Of a stretch of DNA of 64,000 nt, positions 21,154 through 34,186 are shown in pieces. Positions within the stretch are counted from its first letter, which is position 1; each line of letters opens with the position of its first letter. The position numbers were made by a program, and so were the translations under genes. A model generated the notes under the pieces. It did not search any database. It saw nothing but the letters and a program-made list of their open reading frames with translations, and was not told the origin of the DNA. The DNA is from Onchocerca volvulus (taxonomy: Eukaryota > Nematoda > Chromadorea > Rhabditida > Onchocercidae). The stretch lies in assembly GCA_000499405.2 (NCBI GenBank), contig HG738138.1, positions 17,777,119-17,841,118 of the forward strand, written 5' to 3'.

Positions 21154-22325
21154 ATGGGATTTCTTCAGCATTGTTATTTCCTCTGTGAATGTAAATTATT
21201 TTAATTTCTATCTGGTTATTGAAGCAATATTTTCTAATTAAAAATACAGTAACCAAACTTTTCATGAAGCAATATCATACAATCTATTCGATCCAGATGG
21301 CAGTATTTCTTTAAAAGAAAACACAAAATAAATTAAATCATTAATGATATTTTTATTGATGTGAAATCGGATCTCACATAGCTAAGTAACATTAAGATGC
21401 ATTCTAAAATATTAGTTCTGAAAGATCTAAGTTAAAACAATCCACTAGAAGGTATGATAATTTCCGATCGTTGGATCGAATAGTATGGAAAACCTTATTA
21501 AAAAATTTGCTTAAAAAATTACCTGTGAGTTTATTTTTAGATTCCAATCCCATCGTATATTGCAGGGAATGCTAATTCTTGAAAATGTCCAAAGTGTAAT
21601 AAATCGCAGTTATTAAATTTGCTATTGAATAATTATTAAATAGCGCAGCCGTTAATTTGTTTAGGTGATGTTTTTTTCAAGAAGTAGCTAATTATTTGCA
21701 TGGAATTGGAATTGAAAATTTAATCATAAATAATAATTAAACAAAATTAAGTACCATTAAGTATTAAAACCAATCTGATGAGTATTCACAATAAAATTTA
21801 TAGCAATGCAATATACGAATTTTTTTGCTTCCTTTGCAATGTTAAAATTAAATTAAAATATTTCAGAATCTCTGTTTTGCCTCTTTCCAATTTTGCATCA
21901 TTCATTTGAATTTCTTAAACTTCCAATTTTAATTCATATACATATACAGTATTTCTGATCTGCACAAGATCATTATTTCGCATTCTTACATGAGGTCCAA
22001 GATTATCAGTGTATCTTTTAAGATTGCGGATGGAAGCACCAACAGATAGATGGGCACTTCTCAAATTGTATTATAAGCTTTCAGACGTGATTTCACTTTA
22101 TCAGTAAATATCAAAATGGAAACTTTTGCAATATTTGATGTTTGCTGAGAATTCAGAGCATATAATTATACTTCATATACACGTAGACAGGATAGCAATT
22201 CTATAAAAGTAGAGAGAAATTTGAAGTTTAATATTTATTGAAGCTTCGAGAAGTGACAAATGATAGCGATTAGTGATACAGTGTGATTGTTATTTTTTAC
22301 CTTTGCTGATCATAGCAACGGGTTA
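21154..22325. other. Convergent intergenic region
   Basis: This is the shared 3' flank of two convergently transcribed genes. It is AT-rich, with no coding frame or RNA gene recognised; it probably holds both 3' untranslated regions. Confidence 0.55.
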
Positions 22326-25300
22326 TTACTCATCTTTTACCGTGACCATCTTCGGTGAAAAATGTCGTATCATAAGCACCGGTATGATCAGCAAAACTCC
22401 TCCAGTGATATAGCATACTGTTGGCCCAAGAAGCCAGAATACTAAATTACAAAAATAGCTGAGAAATTGAAATTTTCTAAATTATTGATTTTGTTAGATT
22501 AAAACTGAAACCTGTAGATGCAAAGAGTGGGCCAATAGCTCGAGCTAAAGCGCCAAGACATCGAAATACTCCAATTGTGACCCCTTTGACATCGCCTGTG
22601 GCTTGATTTGATACGCATGACGTCATACATGGAACTACTAAGCCTGATGCTGAAATGTGTTAGGTTCTAATTGTGACATTTTTGGGACATCATTAATAGA
22701 ATCATATTAATAAAATAAAATAGAATTATTTAAGGAATTCTAAGGAATTCTGAAGGAATTTAAAGAATTTTTTCCTTGAAGGAATTCACGAATAAACTTT
22801 CGCTTAATTATTGCATAATTTGCATAGGATGAGCAATAAGGTTCGGAGAAAACCTTGTCAAATAATTCTCCAGCATATCAAGGAAGAAAGATGGTCTTGA
22901 CATCTGCCTAATGTCAGGAGGAAGATTTCGGAAAACATTTTACCTATTGCGTAGAGCGCTAAACCAGCGTAAAATCCTTCTACGCTGCTACTGTATCCGA
23001 TCATAATGTATGCAGGTATAGTAAACGAAATACCGTACGTAGCTGCTGCATGTTGCTTAATGTTTGGAATTCGACGAATTCCTCCTAAAGAATTTAGTTA
23101 TTTTGAACAGAAAATTACAAATGTTGAAACTTTGGAGATTGAAAAAAAAATTAAAAAGATCGAAATTTCCGACTGAAAGAATAGCTTGGGGTTGATAATT
23201 TGAATATCAATTGACGAATCAAAAAACTTCATTGCTTTAAACTTTGTTGTTCTTATATTTTTCTCTTAAGAAAGACCAAAACAATAAAATAAGAATATCA
23301 TGTAAAATAAAAGGATAGTGTCTAGCCTAAGTCAGAGAGATGCTAATCAAGAAAAGAAAGTAAATTAATAGAAGAAAACTTGGAATCTGAATGAAATGAT
23401 TCATAAATATATTTAGAAGTATTACTTTTATCATCCTGCTAAATTGCAGGTTGTTCGCTGATAGATTGAAATGCAAATTTATTACTAATTACCTTGTACT
23501 ATAATCATCAGCACACCAATATATAAGTACATTATGCCTTGTTGCATGCTGAAAAATACTTGCATCGCATTCGAGGAAATGATAAAATTGAAATAAGCGA
23601 AATCAATTTACGCATCATTTCCCTATTCTCTTATTAGAGCGACTTATCTTGTCTGTCTAAGAATGCTAATTTTTTATTAATTGAAATTGATATTCGAATT
23701 TTGCAATTGACAGTTCATATTATATTTAGTCTATTTAACAACGACAAGTTAATTAAATAAATTAATTTCTCGCTATTGTGTAATGCATCTTCAAAAGATT
23801 CATGGTCAGATGTATTCTATGTAAAATTGCGCCAGGATTAACAGATATGATTAGAAATGAGTAACATTTAGTACTGAAATTAAATAATTAAAAATAAAAA
23901 TGATAAAATGATTAAATATTAGATAAACCTATTATAGTTGAAACGAATATGTGTCAGAAATGAGAGTGTAAATTCGAGACCCGAGTAAAAGAACATATAA
24001 ATGAAATAGACTCGTCCGTAGGATCGCATTATTCTCACTCCTGAATCGTCATTCCTAGAGATTGAAGTAATAATTGATTTTTTTCAGCTATCCTTTTATT
24101 CATATTAAACAAAATTACAGCATTTTTAATGATCCAACCTCATTCTTACCCTTTATAAAACATAGCGATCAGTGACAAAGTATGAAGGCCACTAAACTAC
24201 CCTGATCTCTCGTATTTTCAGTTCAATAGTTTAAATAAATAGTGCAAAATTCTCGTACCCGAATGATCTCTAACAGCATCAAATCGAAAAAGTGCGCTCG
24301 GTTTGATATACAAAAGACAATTTTTCAATACTTTACTAACTAACGTCTTCTAAAAAGTTGATAGCATTATCACCAAAATCTAAATCAAAAAATTAATTAT
24401 CATCGTCTTCAAATATTTAATGATTTCCGTTATTTGTTTGCACGAAAGTGTTACAAAACAACAATATTCTCTATTTCTCATAATTCCAGAATATTACGTT
24501 TTTGTCGCATTGCACTTTCAGCATTCATTAAAATGAGTAAAAATTAATGGGTAAAAATCTGGTAAGCATTACTGAATTATTTTTAAAACAGTAAGTAACT
24601 AACTCTTTGTGAGATATCAAGAGTTTCAGGTAAAATTATAGCAACAAATAGAAGTTCGATGACTGTCAATAAAATAGCAAATTTTGCAGGTACATCAATA
24701 GCCAATTCAGAATCAACGCCAGCACTACGTGAGAAATAAACACCAATCATAGGGCCAACTAAAAAGCCTACTGAAAATGCTCCACCAATAATAGCCTGAA
24801 AATGTAATTCTATCAGAACAAGACAAGAGAGAAGGAGAAGTCGATGCTATCATACATACACTACTGATAAAATGATACTGATAGGAATATGTCGATATTA
24901 CAAGCATCAAACTGCTTCAGTTATAATATGATGCTAATAATACAGAGAGATCCGTATCAATGTCATCATTGTAACTATCGCTAATGTTATTATCAACATC
25001 ATTTTATCTCCAAGTTCTTATACTAATTTGATTGCAAGAATCAATCACACCTTACCATGCCTTGGCCAACAATTAATTACACCTTACCATGCCTTGGCCA
25101 ATCCTTTTCTGTGAATACACATCAGCCATAACTGCAATGCATATTGAAACGCTTGCTTTACTCAAACCACCAACTATTCGCGATAATACGAAACAGGCAA
25201 AACTGGTTGTGCTGACCCACATCTAGACAATAATTAATTTATTATTAGAATAAGGTGAAAAGGATTAATTAAAATATTTTCATAGCAAATTTCAATTGGT

Positions 25301-26620
25301 ATAAAATGCTGCTTTTAGATGAGTGGAATACATATTTCCCATTTTAAAATGTTTCCAGTGTAAATAAATCAAAAATTTTCTTACTTAATAAATCAAAAAT
25401 CTTCTTACTTTCTTATTTGACTCAAATTTCAAATCAGTAATCAATTTGAAGTCGAAATTTATCACTTAACAGCGACTTACCACGTAGGAAAGCAATGTTC
25501 CAGCAATGGAAAGTAGGAGAATGGGCTTACGCCCGTAAACATCGGATAACGCACCGAGTAAAGGTGAGGACAGAAATTGAAGTATGCAGTAAAGCGATCC
25601 TAAGATACCTATAAGTAATTGATATTTCTATTTCAAGTTCTGAAGATTTCCGATATTTAATTGAAAAAAATTTGCGATGTTACAAGAAACTTCAACAACT
25701 TTCATTGTATTTTCCATCAATTTTTGACGAATTTTCTTGATGATTATTTTCATAAAATTGGTTTTTATGGAATGTATTAAATTCCTTATTTATATACTAT
25801 AAGGAAAACCAAAAAAATCATTTTAGCAGAAATTTTAAAATGCTTACCACCAAAAAATACGGAATGGAGACGTTTCGAAGATGGTGTACCAATAGCATTT
25901 TGGAAAAATTGACAAAATATCTCGACAGCATCATAAAGCTGATCCTGAAATGACAATCAACAATGAGAATATAAACAGTGAAAATAAAATGATTTGACAA
26001 ACTTTTTCTTCCAATTTTGATAGTATCCGGCTACAAATTATACCGGATATACCTAAGCTTCTTCAATGAGACATATTTGAGTAAGTGCTTTCAAGCCTTA
26101 ATTTATTCTATATTTCGTTAGTATGATATCATATCGTAGGAATTTTATCAAAGAGTAATTATTATTTTAAATTCATGTATTTACATGCATATAAAATGAC
26201 AAATATTTCCTCTCAATTTCGAATTCCAAAAAAGAAAATTCAAAATAATATAATAATTCCTTGTCACATTTCAAAGGTTCAATTACTCAACAACAGGAAT
26301 AGAGATGCCGTACGGAAGAAACTATAGCTGCAGAAGTTTGTAGTGATTTTCACATGGCAAAAAGCAATAGAAAAAAAAATTAATTCCATATACTTAGTTA
26401 ATTAATTCGAAAATATTATTTGCTTTCGAGAAATTATACAAAAGTTTTTGTTGCATAATGATATTCTAACTGAACTACTACTTATTATACTTACTCTTCG
26501 TTGAGTTAATCCATAATAATCGATTATGGCCGGAAAAAGTGGTAGAATGGAAGTGAATGCAAAAAGGTCAAGTAGAAGTAAGATGAATATCAATAATGGC
26601 ACCAAATTCTTCTTACTCAT
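22326..26620 (-). CDS. mfsd10: Major facilitator superfamily transporter, MFSD10-like, 11 exons
   Basis: A multi-pass membrane transporter of the MFSD10 (tetracycline-transporter-like) group. Reading down the minus strand the exons are 26620-26495, 25944-25848, 25608-25481, 25222-25088, 24795-24604, 24349-24259, 24040-23929, 23548-23493, 23084-22944, 22649-22512 and 22441-22326. All phases agree and the product is about 443 aa, close to human MFSD10. The first helix carries LFAFTSILPLFPAIIDYY. The MFS cytoplasmic loop motif between helices 2 and 3 is GALSDVYGRKP (residues 93-103). SGLEFTLSFLTH and VFRCLGALARAIGP are hallmark stretches of this subfamily. The human protein exports organic anions; the nematode substrate is unknown. 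A direct repeat copies the exon-4 splice donor (see findings). Confidence 0.9.
25048..25101 (-). repeat. Direct repeat duplicating a splice donor
   Basis: A 23-bp sequence is repeated perfectly at 25048-25070 and 25079-25101 (period 31). It spans the end of transporter exon 4 and its GTAAGG donor, so an identical exon end plus donor lies 31 nt inside the intron. Use of the second donor would add 31 nt and meet a stop codon after four codons. Confidence 0.85.
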
Positions 26621-29209
26621 CTCTGCACAGGTGATAAGAGGCAGTTATCAGTGAAAACGTGCCTATAAAAGCTGAAAAAATATTCGAACTAGCTTGCTAA
26701 TAATAATTATTTCTTTTGCTATAGGGGAAAAATGATCAAAGATAAGGCAAAAGTGATCAAAGATGATTTGCACTTTTCAGTGATCACACAATTAGTGGGA
26801 TGAGTCAGATCGCCACATGCCGTCGAATGTTACATTTTGAAGGACAACATAGTTTATCTTATATTTCAATTCACTGCGAAAAGTAAGAAATTGTTTTGTA
26901 GAAAGCAAGAAATGGACAGTTTCTAAAGATATATATTCAAGAATTGAGGATTATAAATTTTAGATATTCGAGAATATCGAAATATTACAACAATTAAAAG
27001 AAGGGATGGAAGGTCAAAAGATGGACTTTTCCTGAAAAAGCAGTGAAATTGATGTAAACACGTGAAATGGATAAATGATTGAAGAAGTAGCAATACAATG
27101 TGATCAAAAAATCGAATATTTGGTATATCAGTTATGATTGATAAATGAGTAGTTTATAAATGAAATTCAAGATAGATCGAGTTGCTATAATGAAAAGAAT
27201 AATTCTGATAATAAAAGTCATTTTGGTGAGAATAGAATGAAACGAACAGAAATATCTCAATATGAATCGGAAATGGGACTGAAATAGGACTGATCATACT
27301 GAATTATTTTCATTAATTTAAATCAAATCAAAGATGTGCATATGAAGGTGTATGTATATCTTTAGTTCGTAGTGGTTAACTCTTTGTTTTGTAGATTATT
27401 TGACTCCGACATCTTTGTTGGGGTCAAATAATCCACAAAACAAAGAATTAATTACTACGAATCAAACACGGTGGACGAAGATGCATTCACAAAAGCAGTT
27501 CAAGGACAAAATAAATTCTTTTCCTGCCATTTCTGCAATGATTGGGCGTCTTATATAAAAAAGACCGCAAAGGAATTTTCTCTGAGAGTCAAAAATCTCT
27601 CATTGTTCGATTATATTGATTGAAGTTAAACATTTTGCATGCTTGAAAATGAAAGATGTTAATAACTGAATGAATTGAAATGAATGTACTAATTTTTTTT
27701 TCATTCTTATCAATTAGGATGACTTATATTTTAATAATTTGTTTCTAATACGGAAAGTTTGAAAAATACGAGTAATGCGGAACTTAAATCATTAAATTTG
27801 GTAAGAGGTCACGATGAGTTAACAAAATCATGTCGTGATAGGAACGATAAAAAGTGGAATTTTCTGTAATTGGGGAATTTTTGAATGTTCGAACAAATTT
27901 CGAAATGCTCTCAAAACTGGACTTTTTTATGCATATAACATTAGATTTCTGCAAATTGATAACTAATGAAATTGTCATGTTTTTCATCAGAGATTTTATA
28001 AATACTAACTTGACGACAATTAATTAAATAAAAAAAATAAAAAAACAATAAATAAATAACTAGTGAGTAATATTTGACAAACCAGTCCCTTAATTAATTT
28101 CTCTATTCAGGAAAAAAATAAATCAGAATTATGAAATGTTTTCAAGCAGGCATGAATATGCTATTCAGGCCAGAAAGCTAATGTAACTGATACGTTACAT
28201 TCTATTTGCCAAAAATTAAATTCAGATAAGATAAGCAAAGGACTGATCAAAATAAACCGTAAATTACAAATATATTTTATAGATGAAAGAAATAAAAAAG
28301 AGAAAAAAACTCAAAAATTTATGAGATTTTAAATTTAGTAAATAAAAGGAAAAAGAAAAAAAAATGAACAAACAATAATATCGAATGCGAAGTAGTCGGT
28401 ATCGGATATAAGAGTAAAATCGTGTTCACGCATAGTTCTTGTAAATCTGCTAGGTCAACAATTCTATGTGACAAATACAAATGTATAATTGAGAATATGA
28501 TCCAATCCGATACAAGGAAATGTTGCTATTCAACAATCCACATTTGGACGATATAAAACTAGAGTGAGATTTTTCAATGAAATGCTCTAATTAGGTTTAT
28601 ACATAGCACCAATAATTCTGGTGAATAATTGGTTACGTCCTGAAGAATAATAACTATTTTTTGCTACTCATTGTTTATATCAGCATCATTTCACATTTGA
28701 CTATTAATAATTTTTTCTTCTTTTTCTTGATATTTCGACGACTTTTTCCTTCATTTTTAATTGAAAATAAAAATAAAATTTTTTTCGTTCGATCTTTAGA
28801 TCAAGGGAAAATGTTTGACACTTTCGGCTAAATGTTACAACATAATGACAATGATGATTATAATTTGTGAGCAGCAATCGTGATTTAGAATTAATATTTT
28901 GATTTTTTAGCAATTCCAACTTCTTATTCTAAATATATTATTCCTTGTGTGTTTTATGATAGAAATCAAAATACATTAAAATGTTCATTGAACTTATCAC
29001 TTAAATCCTTGTTCAGGATCTAACATTTATAATATCTCAAATATTCCCGACATTTCTTACATTTTTCAAATGTTATCTTTTTTGGATTCCTGTGAGTAAC
29101 TTATAATACTGGTCAAGATAATTGTGAAACAATTTCCTGACATGATTATATTAACTTTGTTTGTCTTCTAATTTGATCTCTTTTAGCACAACTTTTGGCA
29201 CAACGATTA
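26621..29209. other. Intergenic with a long hairpin
   Basis: This is the divergent interval between the transporter (minus) and the ground-like locus (plus). Apart from the hairpin at 27366-27461 no structured element or gene was recognised. It must hold the promoter regions of both flanking genes, but no specific site can be named. Confidence 0.55.
27366..27461. repeat. Near-perfect 46-bp-stem hairpin
   Basis: The left arm, starting TTCGTAGTGG, is the reverse complement of the right arm, ending ATTACTACGAA, over about 46 positions with a loop of about 4 nt. The few differences are all transitions, and most become G-U pairs in the RNA of the + strand. It could be a small palindromic transposon (MITE), a microRNA-like precursor or an endogenous siRNA hairpin; the very long stem favours a foldback repeat. 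Confidence 0.8.
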
Positions 29210-29662
29210 ATGGCTACGTCAATAGTATTTACTATTATTGTAATAATTTTTCCATCATCTAAAAGCCTGGAAACATTACCATGGTCATCTGGATCACACG
29301 AGTTGGCATTGCTTAGCGATGAATACAGAGAAAACTCCGGTGTGAGACAATCCCTACTGGATAAATTGAACAAATTTTCGATGGGGAATTCGCAAAAATT
29401 GGTAATGTTCAGGCCGGACAATATATATCATGAATATTCATCAGTAGCTGATGAAAAGCATCAAAGAGGATTGATACCTGAGAATCAGTATCACATATCA
29501 AAGATTCAGCCCAATCATCGAAGTGTTTCAATAATCTCTGAAGCCGACGATGCGACAAAAATCAATTCAAAAATCTCAGAACAAAGCGCAGAAGTTTCGG
29601 ACAAATGGAAGAAAATACGAGAAAGACGATTACGCTTCTATAAGGCAAAGCACAACTCATAA
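29210..29662 (+). CDS. Predicted secreted protein, unrecognised (single exon or first exon)
   Basis: An uninterrupted 150-codon frame begins with MATSIVFTIIVIIFPSSKS, a typical signal peptide. A good acceptor (TTTTAG) lies just upstream at about 29187, which could be a trans-splice site for a spliced leader. The rest is hydrophilic and mixed, with a strongly basic end (KKIRERRLRFYKAK), no cysteine-rich domain and no family I recognise. It lies upstream on the same strand as the ground-like exons and may be the 5' exon of the same gene, since ground-like proteins are secreted and the exons downstream lack a start. No donor with a matching phase could be fixed, so it is listed separately. Confidence 0.5.
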   Translation: MATSIVFTIIVIIFPSSKSLETLPWSSGSHELALLSDEYRENSGVRQSLLDKLNKFSMGNSQKLVMFRPDNIYHEYSSVADEKHQRGLIPENQYHISKIQPNHRSVSIISEADDATKINSKISEQSAEVSDKWKKIRERRLRFYKAKHNS

Positions 29663-30069
29663 ATTGATATCGTAATAGAAGTCAATTTAGATTGTTATTA
29701 ACTCTTTGATAGAAGTATCTCATTTAAGACGATCAAAATTTGCTTATTTATTGATCTATTTATTATTTTATTTGTTTATTCTATCTACTTCAAATAGTAT
29801 ATTATTAGGAAAAGTACAACGCTTTGTTAGCCTAAAGAAAATGCGAAATGTATAAAACCTAGCCAAGCAACCAAGAATCAGCCAAGAAGATTTAGAATAG
29901 TTGCTTCAATAATACGAAGATAATGAATTGAGAATTAATTAATTTTGGCATTTTAATAGTTTATCAGTTACGTCAATTAAACAACTCTATTGTGTTCTAA
30001 TTATTTATCGAAAATCAACATAATAATTTGCGTGAAACAATGCCGCACATTCGCAATTTATTCATTCAG

Positions 30070-30379
30070 TAGTAGTGGAAAATTAAATTACGCTAGTTTG
30101 CAAAGAAGGATAAGAAATCTGAAATTGATTTCTGGTTTGCCATATTTGCACAAAATAAAATTACAGGCATTCCGGAAAATTCAGAATTTGCATCGCGAAA
30201 AATATAGCGAGAATGACGATGTTACGGATACAAACATAATTGTTGACGGTATCAATAAAACGAACTACCGACAAAAGAAACGCAGAGAAAGTTCAATCGA
30301 TCCTGTTCGTTTTATTATTATTACTGACAATAAAATTGATTTTAACTTCAATCGTCTTCTCCGTGAAGGCGATTTATAA
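30070..30379 (+). CDS. Candidate coding exon, unrecognised
   Basis: A 103-codon open frame follows a good acceptor (TTCATTCAG, ending at 30069) and ends at a TAA. It contains no methionine, so it can only be an internal-to-terminal exon. The composition is basic, with an RQKKRRES stretch, and resembles protein more than noncoding AT-rich DNA. It would need an upstream exon ending in phase 2; none was established. It may belong with the signal-peptide frame at 29210, or be a false exon. Confidence 0.3.
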
Positions 30380-30884
30380 TTACTCCGAGAATTTCATTTA
30401 CCTATTTATTAGTTGACGCCGTACTCGTAGATCCAATTATGTTTTAAAAAAAATCTCTCTCTGCATAATTGCAAGCACAAATAATAAAAATGAATCAATT
30501 AAAATTCCAAATGGTTAGAGGAGATCCTAGAATTAATCATTCCACCTGTAATGATGCAATCAGAAGCATCATCACATTTAACTTACGATTTATAAAATAT
30601 TGAACACTATCGAAAGTACAATCACTGATAAACATATTCTAGACTAATGTAACATTTAACGACTGGGAAACATTTATCACAGATTCCAGCAAATTGATAC
30701 CACAGTATGTAAGTGCAGCGTTACCTGTTTTTAAGTTGCGATTAATATTTCTTCGCAACTTGGTAGGAAATATATATAAATTCATTTTCGGTAATGACAT
30801 GAAATTATCACAATCTTATAATTATCGTAGTTATTATTATGATTATCACCACGATAATGTGACAATGCCAACTATCCATTTCAG

Positions 30885-32411
30885 AATCGAAGACACGTAA
30901 CGTTAAGAGATTACGAAGCTATCGATACAAATAATATGAGTGATCAGTTCTCGAAAGAATCAGTCATTAGTAGTCCATCTGAATATATTCACTCGATCAG
31001 GTAATCATTATTTTTCCATTGATTTTCCACTAGAACTTCAACCATTTCGCTGTCATAGCTGGAATAAGGATCGTAAACTTCGGTTTAAGATCATTAAAGT
31101 CATACTATAATGATTATTTAAATCGGCTATTTCTGGTTCATACTGATATTTTAGGAAAATGCAGTCATCCGGAGTTTCACGAAATCCATTCGACTATCAA
31201 CAACTTTCAACAAATTTTAATTCCGTTCATGAAATGACGCCTAATGAAGTCGAAACAGCCGAACGTCTTCCGCCACCTCCAAATCCAAAAAGTACAGAAG
31301 CATCGGTACACACCGTAAAAGTGTATCCTCCATCACAACAGCCTTCGTCTATAGATTATCAAGGCAAAAGTATATATGAAAATAACATTCCAAACAGTGG
31401 AAATTATCAGAAATACAGTGGTGAATACGGAAGAAGAGGACGATTTGAACAATCGATACCACAACTTATGTCCAGTAACTACAACGTCGATGCAGCTTAC
31501 ATGCCAGAAGGCAACGTGAGTGTTACTTTACAAACACAAACTATTTTCACGTTTCATAAAATATTTTCTATCATATATAGAATCAATACACTTTTCACAT
31601 GAAATCTTAAGCAAATATTAAACGAGAAAAGTGCATATGAAATTTCAGAAGCACTTTTTTTTTTTTTCACTCTATAACCTGTGGCAAATTGAAATTTTCA
31701 GCAATTTAAACACTCAATTTCATAATTTCTTAAAGGAATATATTCATTTGCCCTGTGAAAATAAATAATATAAACAAGATAATCAATCTTAAAAATCAAA
31801 AAAAAAAGAAAAAAAAAAAAAAACAAATTCAGCCTGACTGCATTACTGATCCTTGTGAAATTGATAATGCATATCCATTTGGTTCCGCTGAAGATGAACG
31901 ATGTAATAGTCCTCGTTTGAAGCAGATCATTTTACAGGTATCTATATTTTGTACTCAGCGTGCATAAGTTTTGCCGAGCATTGTACATAATAGTATATTT
32001 AATATTTTAAAAATACGTCATGTCCTTGGATTAAAATATTGTTAACATCTTAATAAAATTCTTTTGTAATTCTAAGAAAAAGAGACTACTTGAAAGTGAA
32101 CGCTTATAGATGATGTAGTAAAAAGAGCATGGACATACCTGTATTTTTAATAAATGATTATTTTAAAGAATATCATGGAACGTGACGCAGAAGCATCGAA
32201 GCAGGCTATCTATAACGTTTGTGAAGCGGAAATGGAAATACCATGTAATGTCATCTGTGGTACCGGTTTCTACAGCTATGTTGCTCGAGCTTCTCAGTTC
32301 TGTCTCGTTTCTGCGATGGATATTAGCTGTTATGCATTCATACCTGCCTGTGATTTCGATTCAAATTTGACTGTGAAACGATGGGCTAAAAGACGTCGTG
32401 CGAAAGTTTAA
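30885..32411 (+). CDS. Ground-like domain (hedgehog-related) protein, 3' exons
   Basis: Four exons (30885-31000, 31155-31515, 31833-31937, 32169-32411) join in phases 2, 0, 0 to encode the last 274 aa of a protein whose 5' end is unresolved. The first 150 or so residues are polar, Pro/Ser/Tyr/Gln-rich and low in complexity. The C-terminal third is a ground-like domain: a first cysteine in RCNSPRLKQIILQ, then NVICGTGFYSYV, FCLVS and CYAFIPACDF, with the spacing typical of the family. An extra cysteine pair (CITDPCE) precedes it. Ground-like proteins are secreted, nematode-specific relatives of hedgehog proteins, linked to cuticle and apical matrix. The protein ends in a basic tail (RWAKRRRAKV). 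A signal peptide must lie upstream; the frame at 29210 is a candidate. Confidence 0.8.
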
Positions 32412-32504
32412 AGTTCCAACATTAATTCCTTTTAGCTTCATAATCAATAACATATTTTTCTTAATTTTCAAGAGGCATGTAATGCTTAATGATTGGTATT
32501 GCTT

Positions 32505-32563
32505 CTTATGGTATTGCATACAAAAAGTAGAGATTAAAAACTTTTTGTATACAATACCATAAG
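32505..32563. repeat. Hairpin with 24-bp stem
   Basis: CTTATGGTATTGCATAC... at 32505-32528 is the reverse complement of 32540-32563 with one mismatch, around an 11-nt loop. It lies about 100 bp after the stop codon of the ground-like gene, so it is probably in its 3' untranslated region. It could be a processing or stability element, a microRNA-like hairpin or a small palindromic repeat. Confidence 0.75.
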
Positions 32564-34186
32564 AATTTTCATATTCAAATCGATGAACATATTTCAAGCT
32601 ATATTTACCTCAGAGATATTCCTAAGGGACTTGATCCTCCGATGATATCTCCGGCAAACAGTTGTTTATTGAGCTATACAGAATTACACCATAATTACTA
32701 ATTTTGTTGTAGCAATAGTCCTATCATGACTATAATTACTATTTATTCCAGCAGACAATTTGTTTCAAAATAACTATTTGAACAAATATAAAATATCCTG
32801 TGCCATTACTTGCTTAATACAATGGAAAATAGAATTCAAGGAAATGCAGCGAGAACGTCCAAAATTCGGAACTATCTATAGGATGCAGAAAAATTTGCTA
32901 GCATAAGAAAATTCAGCAAAATTTATTGAATAATTTTCGCACAATACCAAATTAATATAAAATTTTAAACAGAAAAGAAAAATCTTAGTTCAATTTCTAG
33001 CGCGACGACTCATTTCTATCAGAAAATAAATGATAACAACAGGGAAAATCAATCGTTCCAATATGTAAAATCTATTATATCAGAAGAAAAAAAAGCAAAA
33101 AAGACAAAACAGAAAATTTAAACGATAATAAACTGTGATTCGCTAAATTAAACGATAATAAACTGTAATAAACAGCAAAAAAATGAAAATATATGCTTTC
33201 ATCTCAAACAAAAACAATACTGATGAGATCAACTGTGTATCAAATATACCTTAGCCAGCAATAAAATTAGTAATTTAACTCCTTCTTAAAGAAAACTAAC
33301 AAACCCAATCAGTTATACACGTGGAAAATGGTTTGACAAATTAATAAAAATTTAGACATATATCCAGTGAGGTAGGCCAAATCCAATATTACCTAAGTAA
33401 CCTTTTCTGGGAATTGTTTAAGATAAGTTAGGCGAATAAATGGTAGAAACAACTCCCAACAAAAAATGAAATAGTCTTTAAAATTTTAGAAACTTAAACT
33501 ACTCGAACAATGATTGTTTTTGCTCCTCATCAGATTTAGAATTTCGAGTTTTAACAAAATTTGGAATACAATTTAGAAATCACTGCAAAAACAATAAATT
33601 TAAAAGGCAAAAAAACTTCCAGTGTTTGCAGTTTTTGCATACAATAGGATTTTTACTTTTTTCATCAACACATGGATTGCTCACATGATCATGAGCGCTT
33701 TTTGTCGTACAATGTCACCATTGTCCTGAAGAATAATAAAGCTAACATGATCTACCTTAAAAATATAATCTCACAGACTTTAAAAATTATCTTACCATAT
33801 TAAACGATGAAAAAAGGTTACAGACCAAATGAATAATTTAAAAGGCAGATTAACTTCTCCGACCAAATTCAAAAATGAATGAACGATACTTATGACCGAA
33901 AAATAGTTTCCAAAATAAATTATATATATATTACAATTTTTCTTTACCACAAAGTAGAATATAAAATGCAAGCTAATTTTTCAAATTCTTTGAAAGATGA
34001 AACCGATGGCTAACACAGTAATAAAACATGAGGATAAAGGCCAATGGAAGGAAAAAACTTCGAAGGAATTATTCATCACAAAAAAAAAAAAAAAATCGGC
34101 CTAATTTTTACAAATCTCATAAAGATCGTCCTATCCTTGAAATTTCTTTCAAGTAAAAATTCAAATTGGACATAATACGACAATAC
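32564..34186. other. Convergent intergenic region
   Basis: AT-rich DNA between two convergent genes. It contains a 19-bp direct repeat (TTAAACGATAATAAACTGT at 33118-33136 and 33148-33166). If the upstream minus-strand gene uses the donor at its apparent stop codon, further exons of that gene could lie here, but none was identified. Confidence 0.5.
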
